Below, piece after piece: positions 26,130-36,287 of a stretch of 64,000 nt of DNA. Under the pieces are notes generated by a model that saw only the letters and a program-made list of their open reading frames with translations, did not search any database and was not told the origin of the DNA. Made by a program: the position numbers and the translations under genes. Location of the stretch: assembly GCF_027213645.1 (NCBI RefSeq), contig NZ_JAPWGL010000003.1:905843-969842 (forward strand), given 5' to 3'. Numbering within the stretch: the stretch's first letter is position 1; each line of letters opens with the position of its first letter. The stretch is from Pedobacter rhodius. Its GTDB lineage: Bacteria > Bacteroidota > Bacteroidia > Sphingobacteriales > Sphingobacteriaceae.

Positions 26130-27746
26130 TTACTGAAGATTGGCTAATGCCTGTTTCACCGCATTATCATTCTGATTGGCGGCTTTGTAATAACCAACAT
26201 CGCCCAGGTAATAACGGCAAAGAAGCGCTTTCAAATCGTTAAGGATAACAGTTTTCGAATTATATAATTGAAAACGGTCTATTGTTACATTTTTCCGTTG
26301 CAAAAAGCCGATAAAATCTTTAAAATCCAGATCATTTAAATTAAAGGTATTTATATTCTGATCGATATAAGTAGCGCTGTATTTATTTGTTAAAACGTTA
26401 AAAACATAATCTGATAATACTTTTTTACTAACCAATGAACTGTAAAATTTATTGTAACCCGTAGTATCTAACTTTACAAAAACATCAGGTTGTATACCAC
26501 CACTGGTTTTTGGTTTTCTTGGCTGAGCTAAATTTATACCTCCGTTCTTTTCTATAGAATCTCTGAATGAAGTTAAATCTCCGGTTAATTCGCCATCGTT
26601 CATGCGTTCATCCAGCTCGTGCTTGTAAGCATCATAACCTTTTTTGTACGATTTCTGAATACTTCTGCCCGAAGGTGTATAGTACCTGGCTATTGTTAAA
26701 TTCAAAGCTGAGCCATCTTCAAAAGCAAATTGTTCCTGTACCAATCCTTTGCCGAAAGAGCGGCGGCCAATAATTATACCACGGCCTAAATCCTGAATGG
26801 CACCAGCCACAATCTCACTTGCCGAAGCCGTATTTTCATTAATTAGAATGGCTAATTTGCCTTGTTGAAAAGCACCTGTTCCGGTAGAAAAATAATCGGT
26901 TCGGGGCTCATGCTTGCCTTGTGTGTAAACAATTAATTTATTTTCCGGCAAAAACTGATCGGCTAAGCCGGTTGCGGCGCTGAAATAACCACCGCCATTA
27001 TCTCTTAAATCCAGAATCAGTTTTTTCATACCTTTAGCTTTCAGGCTGGCTGCAGTGGCAGAGAAATCGCCATCCGTATTGGCGCCAAATTTACTGATTC
27101 TGACATAACCGGTTTCGTTGTTAATCATATATGCGGCATCAATACTGCTGATGTTAACCTTTCCACGGGTCACCATTACACGATTGGGTAATTGGCTGCC
27201 GCTATGCATCAAAAGAACATTTACGCCACTTCCGGCTTTACCCCTGAAACGACCTGCTAATTGATCTTTAGGTAAATTTCGGCCGCTGACTGTTACAGTA
27301 TCAATGGCTAAAATTTTGTCTCCTAATTTTATGCCTGACTGGTATGCCGGCCCATCTTTTATAACGCCGGTAACCATCATGGTATCATTCAACATATAAT
27401 ATTCAATACCGACACCTTCAAAATTTCCTTCCAGATCATCCTGCATATTTTGTGCATTAGCTGGAGGAAGGTAAACGCTATGTGGATCTAATTGGTGTAA
27501 AACACTGTCGATAGGCAGGTTTTGTAAAGAATCCGTATTAATGTCATCTACGTAATTTCCATTAATGATGTGGAGAATTTCATCAAGCTTTTCAGAATTT
27601 TTAGCCGTTAAAGCAGGACTTTTTTGAACGCCATATCCCTGGTCTTTGATAAATTTTATACCCAAAAACATCCCTACTATTAAAATTACAGAATAGCTTA
27701 AAGCGATTAGGATGTTATTACGGGTATTCTTTTTCATTGGCGTCAT
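26130..27746 (-). CDS. CtpA-like S41 carboxy-terminal processing protease
   Basis: A 538-residue envelope protease. One N-terminal transmembrane anchor (NILIALSYSVILIVGMFLG) is followed by a PDZ domain (about 90-175; GVGIEYYMLNDTMMVTG, KLGDKILAIDTV) and the S41 catalytic core with LILDLRDNGGGYF, the nucleophile NENTASASEIVAGA and the lysine in RRSFGKGLVQEQF. The C-terminal part (about 400-538) is an S41-associated helical extension. It trims C termini of periplasmic proteins. A second possible start lies three codons in (27737). It is monocistronic and divergent from murQ. Confidence 0.93.
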   Translation of the reverse strand: MTPMKKNTRNNILIALSYSVILIVGMFLGIKFIKDQGYGVQKSPALTAKNSEKLDEILHIINGNYVDDINTDSLQNLPIDSVLHQLDPHSVYLPPANAQNMQDDLEGNFEGVGIEYYMLNDTMMVTGVIKDGPAYQSGIKLGDKILAIDTVTVSGRNLPKDQLAGRFRGKAGSGVNVLLMHSGSQLPNRVMVTRGKVNISSIDAAYMINNETGYVRISKFGANTDGDFSATAASLKAKGMKKLILDLRDNGGGYFSAATGLADQFLPENKLIVYTQGKHEPRTDYFSTGTGAFQQGKLAILINENTASASEIVAGAIQDLGRGIIIGRRSFGKGLVQEQFAFEDGSALNLTIARYYTPSGRSIQKSYKKGYDAYKHELDERMNDGELTGDLTSFRDSIEKNGGINLAQPRKPKTSGGIQPDVFVKLDTTGYNKFYSSLVSKKVLSDYVFNVLTNKYSATYIDQNINTFNLNDLDFKDFIGFLQRKNVTIDRFQLYNSKTVILNDLKALLCRYYLGDVGYYKAANQNDNAVKQALANLQ

Positions 27747-27914
27747 GCAAATTTATGAAAATTAGCGGGTTGATTATTTTTTTAACGGCATTTTATCGTC
27801 TTTTGTTTCTAATATTTAACAATAATTAACGCCACAAAATACAAAGACATATATTTTTGGATTTTTAGGCTAGTTTTTAGAAAGAATTTACCGAATTTTA
27901 TCAAAATTAAATTT

Positions 27915-28730
27915 ATGGATAGAGTTACCGAGCACGAATCTAATTACAACCACATCGAACAAATGTCGGTAATGGAAGTGCTCCAGGGCATTAATAATGA
28001 AGATAAAACTGTAGCCTTTGCAGTTGAAAAGTCTTTGCCTCAAATAGAAAAATTGACTTCGGCGGTTGCCGAAAGAATGAAAAAGGGCGGTCGCCTTTTT
28101 TATATTGGTGCGGGTACCAGTGGGCGTTTAGGCGTTGTAGATGCATCCGAATGTCCGCCAACTTATGGTGTCCCATTCGATTGGGTTGTTGGTATAATCG
28201 CAGGCGGCGATACAGCGATTAGAAAGGCAGTAGAGTTTGCTGAAGACGATGTGGAGCAGGCCTGGAAAGATTTGCAGGAATTTAACATCAACGAAAAAGA
28301 TTGTTTGGTTGGTTTGGCCGCTTCCGGTACAACACCTTATGTAATCGGGGGCTTAAATACGGCTCGTAAAATTGGCGTTTTAACGGGCTGCATTGTTTGT
28401 AATACCGGCGGGCCGATTGCTGCTGAATCTGATTTTCCGGTAGAAGTGGTTGTAGGCCCTGAATTTATTACCGGTTCTACGAGAATGAAATCGGGCACTG
28501 CACAAAAACTGGTTTTGAACATGTTAAGTACTACGGTTATGGTTCAGCTGGGGCGTGTGGTTGGCAATAAAATGGTTGATATGCAGTTAACCAATAATAA
28601 ACTGGTTGACCGCGGAACGCAAATGGTGGCTAATGAATTAAACATTAATTACGATGAAGCTGCAGATTTATTGAATCGTTATGGAAGCGTTCGAAAAGCA
28701 GTAGAAGCAGGACATTTGAATTTACGATAG
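27915..28730 (+). CDS. murQ: N-acetylmuramic acid 6-phosphate etherase
   Basis: MurQ splits the lactyl ether of MurNAc-6-phosphate during cell-wall recycling. The 271-residue protein starts TEHESNYNHIEQMSVMEVL and has the SIS sugar-isomerase fold: GGRLFYIGAGTSGRLGVVDA, then ECPPTYGVP, GEDD-type AEDDVEQAW and GPEFITGSTRMKSGTAQK. It lacks the C-terminal UBA-like tail of some homologues, as is usual in this phylum. No MurNAc transporter or kinase gene is adjacent. It is divergent from the CtpA-like gene. Confidence 0.95.
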   Translation: MDRVTEHESNYNHIEQMSVMEVLQGINNEDKTVAFAVEKSLPQIEKLTSAVAERMKKGGRLFYIGAGTSGRLGVVDASECPPTYGVPFDWVVGIIAGGDTAIRKAVEFAEDDVEQAWKDLQEFNINEKDCLVGLAASGTTPYVIGGLNTARKIGVLTGCIVCNTGGPIAAESDFPVEVVVGPEFITGSTRMKSGTAQKLVLNMLSTTVMVQLGRVVGNKMVDMQLTNNKLVDRGTQMVANELNINYDEAADLLNRYGSVRKAVEAGHLNLR

Positions 28731-28831
28731 TAGATTTACGAATTACGATCTGTAACAGCCAAGTATTAAATAAATACATTTGCGATTACTCAATCTAAAA
28801 ATCGTAAATCTTTAAATCTAAAATTTACCTG

Positions 28832-29398
28832 ATGCACGAAATAGAGCCTTATTACCAGTGGAGAGATGAATATATTTCGGCAGAAGACGAACGTTCACCT
28901 TTTTACAATACCGAATACTCTGAATTATATTTCGATAAACAGATATACAATTTTTTACTTCACCCGCAATGGGATGAATTCGGTTCGAATACACTTTACA
29001 TGAAAGTGCTTTTCGCTGATTACGACAGAAGTTATGCCGTTATTGAATTTATCGGAGAATGGAATGATGCCATAAATAATGATATCATGTTGCTAAAGCG
29101 TGATATTTTAGAACTGATGATGGATGAAGGCATTAATAAATTTATTCTTATCGGTGAAAATGTGCTAAATTTTCATGCTTCTGACGATAGCTATTATGAA
29201 GAGTGGTTTCAGGAGGTAGAAGATGGCTGGATAGTTGGGGTTAATTTTCAGGAACATGTTATCAGCGAATTTAAAGATAACAGTATTGATTATTACATTA
29301 ACTTTGGAGGCGCTTTTGATAATATGCCCTGGCGTACGTTGAAACCGCTTCAATTCTTTAAAAAAGTTGAAGAACTGCTGACAAAAAGATTGAATTAA
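28832..29398 (+). CDS. Conserved-looking acidic protein of unknown function
   Basis: A 188-residue, acidic, aromatic-rich soluble protein (HEIEPYYQWRDEYISAED; YYEEWFQEVEDGWIVG; NMPWRTLKPLQFFKKVEEL). There is no signal peptide or membrane helix. The middle alternates strands and helices (YAVIEFIGEWNDAINNDIM; INKFILIGENVLNF), giving an impression of a STAS-like alpha/beta fold, but I cannot assign a family. The ATG is preceded by a spacer with gtaaatc/gattacg word repeats. Confidence 0.75.
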   Translation: MHEIEPYYQWRDEYISAEDERSPFYNTEYSELYFDKQIYNFLLHPQWDEFGSNTLYMKVLFADYDRSYAVIEFIGEWNDAINNDIMLLKRDILELMMDEGINKFILIGENVLNFHASDDSYYEEWFQEVEDGWIVGVNFQEHVISEFKDNSIDYYINFGGAFDNMPWRTLKPLQFFKKVEELLTKRLN

Positions 29399-29420
29399 AA
29401 TATTTATTTTTAAGTAGAAT

Positions 29421-29654
29421 ATGCTTACACTATTTGATAATTTTTGGACTTCGGTTCTTCTTTTATTCAAATGAGCATCTGTCGATTCATATTCATGTCA
29501 GAAATGCAGATGGAAAGGCGTATTTGAGGTAGATGAAGTTAAACTTGTCAGTAACAAAGGGCTCAAAAACAAGGATATTAATCTTGCACAATCTTTGATA
29601 GAAGAAAACAAGGAAATTATTATTGCAAAATGGTATGAATATCATGGAAAATAA
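29421..29654 (+). pseudogene. DUF4160 protein, two frameshifts
   Basis: A DUF4160 gene can be rebuilt by two single-base corrections. ATG CTT ACA CTA TTT GAT continues, after dropping one A near 29439, as IFGLRFFFYSNEHLSIHIHV with RNADGKA; after adding one base near 29518 the frame reads VFEVDEVKLVSNKGLKNKD and ends AKWYEYHGK at TAA. DUF4160 proteins are about 80 residues and often precede a DUF2442 gene, as here, in a pair thought to be toxin-antitoxin-like. The partner below is intact. Confidence 0.75.
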
Positions 29655-29859
29655 AATAAAAGTTTGGTTTGAAAAAAATCATATCTTTATTAAAATGCCT
29701 TCAGGTGAACAGAAAAACCACCCACTAAGTTGGTTTCCAAAATTATTGAATGCAAGTGATGAAGAAAGAATTGATTTCAGTATTTCGCCGTTTGGCATAC
29801 ATTGGCAAAAAATAGATGAGGATTTAAGCTTTGAAGGCTTCTCGTCTTTTAAAAAGTAA
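29644..29859 (+). CDS. DUF2442 domain protein
   Basis: A 71-residue small protein of the DUF2442 type (KVWFEKNHIFIKMPSGEQ; HPLSWFPKLLNASDEER; FGIHWQKIDEDLSFEG). The ATG at 29644 overlaps the end of the broken DUF4160 frame, an arrangement of translationally coupled pairs; another in-frame ATG lies at 29635. DUF2442 resembles NE0471-like folds and is often the partner of DUF4160 proteins. The function is unproven. With the partner broken it may be an orphan. Confidence 0.8.
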   Translation: MENKIKVWFEKNHIFIKMPSGEQKNHPLSWFPKLLNASDEERIDFSISPFGIHWQKIDEDLSFEGFSSFKK

Positions 29860-29883
29860 AATTATTTAAATACACAAAATAAA

Positions 29884-30639
29884 ATGGAACAACAAAATTA
29901 TCAATATCAGGATAACAGTGTTTTTGTACAGGAAAAATCTGTTTCCAAAAAATTCTTCGCAAACGTTTTCTTATGGATGTTTGTCGCATTGAGTTTATCA
30001 ACTGTTGCGGCATATTTGTTCGGAACAAATGAACAACTGATGCAGTATTTATTGAATATTAATCCTGAAACCGGAAAAGTTAGCATGTCGATATTTGGCT
30101 ATATAGCCATGTTTGCCCCGCTGGGTTTAGTTTTATTGATGGGATTTGGACTTAGCAGATTATCATTGCCGGCTTTAATAGGGGTGTTTGTACTTTATTC
30201 GGTACTTACAGGAATCAGCTTGAGTTTTATTTTATTGACCTATACATCAGGTTCCATCGTTAGCTGTTTTGCAGGTGCTGCGGGTATCTTCGGAATCATG
30301 GCGTTTATGGGTTATACCACGAATATCGATTTAAGTAAATTTGGGCCAATTTTGATGGTTGGGGTAATTGGATTGGTTATCGCAACGGTAATTAATATGT
30401 TTATTCAAAGTGAAGGTTTTAGCTTATTTATGGCATACATAGGTATTGCAATTTTTACAGCCCTAACCGCATACGACGTGCAGAAAATCAAACGAATTGG
30501 CGAAGGCATCGAAGCAAGTGGGGAACAGGTTTTACAGGTAGAATCAAAGAAAATGGCCATTGTTGCTGCATTATCTTTATACCTTGATTTCTTAAATATC
30601 TTCCTTTTCTTACTTCGAATTTTCGGAAGCCGAAAATAA
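29884..30639 (+). CDS. Bax inhibitor-1/YccA family membrane protein
   Basis: A 251-residue integral membrane protein with seven predicted transmembrane segments, typical of the BI-1/YbhL/YccA family. Characteristic pieces are NVFLWMFVALSLSTVAAYL near the start, VFVLYSVLTGISLSFILL, and the C-terminal FTALTAYDVQKIKRIGEG and LSLYLDFLNIFLFLLRI. The family is linked to calcium leak and to interaction with the FtsH protease. The ATG is clear. A strong terminator follows at 30664. Confidence 0.93.
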   Translation: MEQQNYQYQDNSVFVQEKSVSKKFFANVFLWMFVALSLSTVAAYLFGTNEQLMQYLLNINPETGKVSMSIFGYIAMFAPLGLVLLMGFGLSRLSLPALIGVFVLYSVLTGISLSFILLTYTSGSIVSCFAGAAGIFGIMAFMGYTTNIDLSKFGPILMVGVIGLVIATVINMFIQSEGFSLFMAYIGIAIFTALTAYDVQKIKRIGEGIEASGEQVLQVESKKMAIVAALSLYLDFLNIFLFLLRIFGSRK

Positions 30640-30663
30640 GAATTAAAACAGAACAATATTCTT

Positions 30664-30693
30664 AAGGCCATGCAGTTTTGCGTGGCCTTTGTA
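30664..30693 (+). terminator. Terminator after the YccA-like gene
   Basis: aaggccatgca (30664-30674), loop gttt, tgcgtggcctt (30679-30689), 11 pairs including one G-U, followed by T-rich sequence. It separates the YccA-like gene from the SAM riboswitch. Confidence 0.8.
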
Positions 30694-30756
30694 ATTTTAT
30701 TTGGCCGCAAAGCGATAATTTTTGGAATTGATGTTGCTTTGTTGCATTTTTGTATG

Positions 30757-30857
30757 CTTATTAAGAAAGACGGAGGGATTAGACCCAACGAAGTCTTAGC
30801 AACCTGTGCCAACAAGGTGCTAAATTCTATTTGCCGGAATACGGTGAAACAGATAAG
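30757..30857 (+). promoter_or_regulatory. SAM-I (S-box) riboswitch controlling metH
   Basis: The S-box core is nearly canonical: P1 strands cttat (30757-30761) and ataag (30853-30857), then aagaaagacggagggatt, gaccc, gaagtcttagcaacc, aaggtgctaaattcta. SAM-I riboswitches sense S-adenosylmethionine and shut down methionine genes when it is abundant. The gene downstream is B12-dependent methionine synthase with metF in the same run. No clear expression-platform terminator is seen in the 170 bases before metH, so the mechanism is open. Confidence 0.93.
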
Positions 30858-30916
30858 TTTAGGAAGTACTATCACGTGCCAACTTTTTAAATAAGCTTTT
30901 TAAGTATCAGATATAA

Positions 30917-31006
30917 AGTATCAAGTATCGAGACAGATTTGTCTTATATTTTTTGCTCATTATCTGCAGTTACGTCGTATTATCAGAAATCTTGATACTC
31001 GATACT
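30917..31006 (+). repeat. Word-type inverted repeat in the metH leader
   Basis: agtatcaagtatcgag (30917-30932) pairs with cttgatactcgatact (30991-31006) at 14 of 16 positions. The same words recur around thrB (54930-54945, 55910-55925). The second arm ends 24 bases before the metH ATG. Confidence 0.65.
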
Positions 31007-31030
31007 AACTACTTGCTACTAAAACAACAA

Positions 31031-34000
31031 ATGAGCATAAGAGAAGAATTAGAAAAACGTATATTGGTGATTGACGGCGCGATGGGCACCATGATTCAGC
31101 GCTATACTTTAACGGAAGAAGATTTTAGAGGGGAACGTTTTAAAAATCACCCCTGTGATGTAAAGGGCAATAATGATTTGCTGAACATCACGCGCCCTGA
31201 CATTATAAAAGCCATACATTTAGAATACCTCAATTCTGGCGCAGATATTATTGAAACCAATACCTTCAGTACACAGCGCATTTCCATGGCCGATTACCAG
31301 ATGGAAGACCTTTCTTATGAAATGAGTTTTGAAGGCGCCCGTGTAGCTAAAGAAGCTGTGAACGAATTTATGGCAGCTAACCCCGATAGGAAATGCTTCG
31401 TTGCAGGTGCTATTGGTCCAACAAACCGTACCCTTTCCATGTCGCCAAATGTAAACGACCCGGGCTTTAGGGCTGTTTATTTCGATGAATTAGAGGCTGC
31501 TTATTACGAACAGGTTCGCGGTTTAGTTGATGGTGGTTCAGATGTGCTTTTAATCGAAACCATTTTTGATACCTTAAATGCAAAGGTGGCTATTGTTGCC
31601 ATTAAGAAATATGAGGAAGTAATTGGTCGTAAACTCGAAATCATGATTTCGGGAACCATTACCGATGCTTCAGGAAGAACACTTTCCGGCCAAACGGCTG
31701 AAGCTTTCTTAAATTCTGTGATGCATGCAAAACCGCTAAGTATTGGTTTTAACTGTGCATTGGGTGCAAAAGAAATGCGTCCGCATATTGAAGAACTGGC
31801 CGCAAAAGCGGGTTGTTATGTTTCCGCTTATCCGAACGCAGGCTTGCCGAATGAATTTGGCGCTTACGATGAGCAGCCACATGAAACAGCACACCTGGTT
31901 GATGATTTTATCGAATCAGGCTTTGTAAATATTGTTGGCGGTTGCTGCGGCACTACACCGGAACACATTGGTTGTATTGCCAAAAATGCCCGTAAGGCGG
32001 CGCCTAGAAAAATCCCGAAGATTGAGCCCTACATGCGCTTAAGCGGATTAGAGCCCGTAACCATTACGCCAGAAAGCATTTTCGTAAATATTGGCGAAAG
32101 AACAAATATTACCGGTTCTCCAAAGTTCTCTAAATTGATTTTAGGTGGCGATTACGAAGCTGCACTTGCCGTTGCCTTGCAACAGGTTGAGGGTGGCGCA
32201 CAGGTTATCGACGTAAACATGGATGAGGGTATGCTCGATTCAGAAGCTGCAATGACTAAGTTCTTAAATCTTATTGCTTCCGAACCCGATATCGCAAAAC
32301 TGCCTATCATGGTCGATTCATCTAAATGGTCGGTTATTGAAAATGGCTTGAAATGCTTGCAGGGAAAAGGCATTGTGAATTCAATTTCTTTAAAGGAAGG
32401 CGAAGATAAATTCCGCGAAAGTGCCCGAAAAATTATGCAATATGGCGCTGCGGTTGTTGTAATGGCATTTGATGAGCAAGGCCAGGCAGATAATTACGAA
32501 CGCAGAAAAGAAATCTGCAAAAGAAGTTATGATATCCTGGTTCATGAAATCGGTTTTCCGGCAGAAGATATTATTTTCGACCCGAATATACTAACGGTAG
32601 CGACAGGATTAGAAGAACACAACAACTACGCTGTAGATTTTATTAATGCTACCCGATGGATTAAAGAAAACCTGCCCTATGCAAAAGTAAGTGGCGGGGT
32701 TTCGAATATTTCATTCTCTTTTAGAGGAAATAATGTTGTCCGCGAAGCGATGCACTCGGCATTTCTTTACCATGCCATTCAGGCAGGTTTGGATATGGGC
32801 ATTGTAAATGCAGGTATGCTGGAGGTTTACCAGGAAATTCCGCCGGAACTTTTAGAACGTGTTGAAGATGTACTTTTAAACCGTAGGGAGGATGCAACCG
32901 AACGCTTGGTGGAATATGCCGATACCGTAAAATCAAAAGGGAAAGAAATTGTTAAGGATGAAGAATGGCGAAAAGGTTCTGTTGAAGAACGACTTTCACA
33001 TTCTCTGGTAAAAGGTATCGTAGAATATCTCGATGATGATGTTGAAGAAGCCCGCCAGAAATATGCCCGCCCGATTCAGGTTATCGAAGGCCCGTTAATG
33101 GACGGAATGAATATTGTTGGGGATTTATTCGGTGCCGGAAAAATGTTTTTGCCACAGGTGGTAAAATCGGCCAGGGTAATGAAGAAAGCAGTGGCTTACT
33201 TGCTTCCATTTATTGAGCAGGAGAAGTTGGATAATCCGGATCAGGACCAGAATTCATCCGCCGGAAGAGTGTTAATGGCCACTGTTAAGGGCGATGTCCA
33301 CGATATTGGAAAAAATATCGTGGGTGTGGTTTTAGCTTGTAATAACTTCGAAATTGTAGATATGGGCGTGATGGTTCCTGCACAGGAAATCATTAAAAAA
33401 GCCAAAGAAATTGAGGCCGATATCATTGGTTTAAGTGGCCTGATTACTCCATCGCTTGATGAAATGGTGCACTTTGCCAAAGAAATGGAGCGTGAAGGAT
33501 TCACTATTCCCTTGATTATTGGTGGTGCGACAACTTCCCGTATTCACGCGGCTGTAAAGGTTGCTCCGAATTATTCAGGTCCGGCAATTCATGTTTTAGA
33601 TGCATCGCGTAGCGTTACGGTTTGCAGCACTTTAATGAATCCGGAAACGAAAGCCGACTATGTAGCCGGTATTAAAGCGGAGTACGAAAAAGCCCGTGAA
33701 GCACATTTGAATAAACGTTCTGATAAACGTTTCAAAACACTTGAAGAGGCAAGGGCAAATAAATTTAAAATAGATTTTAAGCAAAATCTTCCGGTTCCGG
33801 AATTTACGGGAACAAGGGTTTTTGATAATTATCCTTTGGAAGAATTGGTTCCTTATATCGATTGGACACCATTTTTCCATACCTGGGAACTTCGCGGAAG
33901 TTATCCTAAAATATTTGATGATAAAAATGTAGGCGATGAGGCTAAAAAGCTTTTCGATGACGCGCAGGTTTTGTTGAAACGGATTTTAGACGAAAAATTA

Positions 34001-34732
34001 CTAACGGCCAGGGGCGTTATCGGTTTTTGGCCGGCGAACGCCGTTGGAGACGATATTCAGTTAACAGTTGCCATTGATCAGTTGTCAGATGACACCAAAC
34101 CGGAAACTGATAACTCTAAACTGGTAACTATACATACCCTTCGCCAGCAGGCAGAAAAAGTAGATGGGCAACCTTATTATGCCTTGTCAGATTTTATTGC
34201 TCCGGCAGCATCCGGAATTCAGGATTATTTTGGAGGCTTTGCCGTAACAACCGGTATTGGTATTGATGAACTTGTTAAGGAATTCGAAGATAACCACGAT
34301 GATTACAACAGTATTATGGCGAAAGCCTTAGCCGATAGGTTGGCCGAAGCTTTTGCCGAGCGGATGCACGAACGTGTGCGTAAAGAATACTGGGGTTATG
34401 CCAAAGATGAAAACCTGAGTAACCAGGAGTTAATTAAAGAAGAGTATGCTGGTATTCGCCCTGCACCAGGTTATCCTGCTTGTCCGGAACATACCGAAAA
34501 AGGCACTTTATTTAACCTGCTTGATGCTGAAAATCAAATCGGCTTACATTTAACAGAGAGTTACGCCATGTACCCAACGGCCGCAGTAAGTGGTTTTTAT
34601 TTTGCACATCCTGAATCAAGGTATTTCGGTTTAGGCAAAATTACTAAAGACCAGGTAGAAGATTATGCAAGCAGGAAGGGGATGTCGGTTGAAGAAGCGG
34701 AGCGGTGGCTTTCGCCTAACCTTGCTTATTAA
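31031..34732 (+). CDS. metH: Cobalamin-dependent methionine synthase
   Basis: MetH transfers a methyl group from methyltetrahydrofolate through B12 to homocysteine. The 1233-residue protein starts at 31031 ([21 protein letters not shown]), the family N terminus; an upstream start would add an unlikely leader. All four modules are present: homocysteine domain with zinc ligands ([17 protein letters not shown]), pterin-binding domain ([16 protein letters not shown]), B12 cap and B12 domain with the axial histidine ([15 protein letters not shown]), and the SAM-dependent reactivation domain ([15 protein letters not shown]). A SAM-I riboswitch lies upstream, and metF follows after one inserted gene. 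Confidence 0.98.
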   Translation: MSIREELEKRILVIDGAMGTMIQRYTLTEEDFRGERFKNHPCDVKGNNDLLNITRPDIIKAIHLEYLNSGADIIETNTFSTQRISMADYQMEDLSYEMSFEGARVAKEAVNEFMAANPDRKCFVAGAIGPTNRTLSMSPNVNDPGFRAVYFDELEAAYYEQVRGLVDGGSDVLLIETIFDTLNAKVAIVAIKKYEEVIGRKLEIMISGTITDASGRTLSGQTAEAFLNSVMHAKPLSIGFNCALGAKEMRPHIEELAAKAGCYVSAYPNAGLPNEFGAYDEQPHETAHLVDDFIESGFVNIVGGCCGTTPEHIGCIAKNARKAAPRKIPKIEPYMRLSGLEPVTITPESIFVNIGERTNITGSPKFSKLILGGDYEAALAVALQQVEGGAQVIDVNMDEGMLDSEAAMTKFLNLIASEPDIAKLPIMVDSSKWSVIENGLKCLQGKGIVNSISLKEGEDKFRESARKIMQYGAAVVVMAFDEQGQADNYERRKEICKRSYDILVHEIGFPAEDIIFDPNILTVATGLEEHNNYAVDFINATRWIKENLPYAKVSGGVSNISFSFRGNNVVREAMHSAFLYHAIQAGLDMGIVNAGMLEVYQEIPPELLERVEDVLLNRREDATERLVEYADTVKSKGKEIVKDEEWRKGSVEERLSHSLVKGIVEYLDDDVEEARQKYARPIQVIEGPLMDGMNIVGDLFGAGKMFLPQVVKSARVMKKAVAYLLPFIEQEKLDNPDQDQNSSAGRVLMATVKGDVHDIGKNIVGVVLACNNFEIVDMGVMVPAQEIIKKAKEIEADIIGLSGLITPSLDEMVHFAKEMEREGFTIPLIIGGATTSRIHAAVKVAPNYSGPAIHVLDASRSVTVCSTLMNPETKADYVAGIKAEYEKAREAHLNKRSDKRFKTLEEARANKFKIDFKQNLPVPEFTGTRVFDNYPLEELVPYIDWTPFFHTWELRGSYPKIFDDKNVGDEAKKLFDDAQVLLKRILDEKLLTARGVIGFWPANAVGDDIQLTVAIDQLSDDTKPETDNSKLVTIHTLRQQAEKVDGQPYYALSDFIAPAASGIQDYFGGFAVTTGIGIDELVKEFEDNHDDYNSIMAKALADRLAEAFAERMHERVRKEYWGYAKDENLSNQELIKEEYAGIRPAPGYPACPEHTEKGTLFNLLDAENQIGLHLTESYAMYPTAAVSGFYFAHPESRYFGLGKITKDQVEDYASRKGMSVEEAERWLSPNLAY

Positions 34733-34806
34733 TTGTTGCCAGTTACCTGTTATCTGTTGCTCGTTTGGGTGCTTAAAAAATATTATTAGGATATTGTTGA
34801 GGTAAA

Positions 34807-35181
34807 ATGGAAAAGGAAAAAAAAGCATATACAGACTTGGATGTTTGGAAGGAAGCGAGAGTTTTGGCGAATGAAATTTACAACGCCACTAAATTATTTC
34901 CTAAAGATGAAATGTTCGGTTTAATAAGTCAAATGAGAAGATGTGCTGTATCTATTGCTTCGAATATTGCAGAAGGCTGTGGAAGAAATCATTCTAAAGA
35001 TAGCATTCAATTTTTTTTTATTTCCCGAGGATCATTATATGAATTAGAAACTCAGATTTACATAGCAGCAGACCAAAATTATATAAATGATGCATTGCTG
35101 AGTACTTTATTAGCGAAATTAGAAATCACAAGGAAGTTATTAAGTGGTTTCATTAAATATTATCAACAACTTTCCAGATAA
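34807..35181 (+). CDS. Four-helix-bundle protein (23S rRNA IVS family), copy 1
   Basis: A 124-residue helical protein of the four-helix-bundle/S23 family: YTDLDVWKEARVLANEIYN, LFPKDEMFGLISQMRRCAVS, IASNIAEGCGRN, FFFISRGSLYELETQIYIA. Homologues are encoded in 23S rRNA intervening sequences or as stand-alone accessory genes and are related to the Avd protein of diversity-generating retroelements; their role is uncertain. Here it stands between metH and metF, 74 and 59 bases from them, which suggests insertion into the methionine operon. A second, divergent copy is at 59961. Confidence 0.85.
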   Translation: MEKEKKAYTDLDVWKEARVLANEIYNATKLFPKDEMFGLISQMRRCAVSIASNIAEGCGRNHSKDSIQFFFISRGSLYELETQIYIAADQNYINDALLSTLLAKLEITRKLLSGFIKYYQQLSR

Positions 35182-35240
35182 TCATTTTTTTATTTCGCGC
35201 ACAGACAGGCAACCCACAACAAACAACACGCAACACAGAA

Positions 35241-36194
35241 ATGAAAATTACAGATCATATAAAAAACGCAAAGGGTAAAACCTTATTCTCTTTTGAACTT
35301 TTACCACCAATAAAAGGTCAGAGTATTCAGTGGATTTACGATGCTATCGACCCGTTGCTGGAGTTTAATCCGCCATTTATTGATGTAACTTCTTTAAGGG
35401 AAGATTATATTTATAAAGAACAGGAAAACGGTTTATTGCAAAAGGTTTCGTACCGAAAACGGCCTGGTACAATTGCCATTTGTGCGGCGATTATCCATAA
35501 ATATAAAATTGATGCCGTGCCGCATTTAATTTGCGGTGGCTTTACCAAAGAAGAAACTGAAAATGCCTTAATCGATTTACAGTTTTTAGGTATTGATAAT
35601 GTTTTGGCTTTGCGTGGCGATGCCCGTTCTGCAGATACGGCTTTCATCCCGACAAAAGGTGGCCATTGCTACGCGACAGATTTAATCGAGCACATTAAAA
35701 ACCATAACGAAGGGAAATTTTTGCACGAGGATATTGAAACTTTTAAAAGCGATTTCTGTATCGGTGTTGCCGGATATCCGGAAAAGCATTTCGAAGCACC
35801 AAACTTGAATACTGATTTCAAATATTTGAAAAAGAAAGTTGAGATGGGTGCAGAATTTATTGTTACGCAAATGTTTTTCGATAATCAGAAATACTTTGAT
35901 TTTGTTAGAAAATGCAGGGAGAATGATATCAATGTGCCAATTATCCCTGGGTTAAAACCAATCAGTACGCTTACGCAGCTAAATGTTTTGCCGAAAATCT
36001 TTCATATTGATTTGCCAGAGGAGTTAACAGATGCCTTATCTCATGCGAAAAGCAACGCTGAAGCGAAGGAAATCGGTACGGAGGCCATGATTAAACAATG
36101 TAAAGAACTAATGGATTTTGGAGTACCCGTATTGCATTTTTATACTATGGGTAAACCAGAGCAAACCAAGAAAATTGCAAAGGCGATATTTTAA
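35241..36194 (+). CDS. metF: Methylenetetrahydrofolate reductase
   Basis: MetF reduces 5,10-methylene-THF to 5-methyl-THF, the methyl donor of MetH. The 317-residue (beta/alpha)8 FAD enzyme shows the N-terminal Glu motif FSFELLPPIKG, the FAD-binding LALRGDAR and the GAEFIVTQMFFDN strand, and ends near VLHFYTMGKPEQT. Length fits the family. It lies downstream of metH and should share the SAM-I control, unless the inserted four-helix-bundle gene brings its own promoter. Confidence 0.96.
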   Translation: MKITDHIKNAKGKTLFSFELLPPIKGQSIQWIYDAIDPLLEFNPPFIDVTSLREDYIYKEQENGLLQKVSYRKRPGTIAICAAIIHKYKIDAVPHLICGGFTKEETENALIDLQFLGIDNVLALRGDARSADTAFIPTKGGHCYATDLIEHIKNHNEGKFLHEDIETFKSDFCIGVAGYPEKHFEAPNLNTDFKYLKKKVEMGAEFIVTQMFFDNQKYFDFVRKCRENDINVPIIPGLKPISTLTQLNVLPKIFHIDLPEELTDALSHAKSNAEAKEIGTEAMIKQCKELMDFGVPVLHFYTMGKPEQTKKIAKAIF

Positions 36195-36287
36195 TCCTAT
36201 TGCAAAGCATGAACCGCTCTTTATAGCGGGATTTATATCACTCGTTTTAATGCTACGCTTGAATAATATATTCTGAACCTAACTATT

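Noticed and set aside
30670..30894. 74-codon plus frame before metH
   Set aside because: It lies across the YccA terminator and the SAM-I riboswitch, whose conserved RNA explains the sequence.
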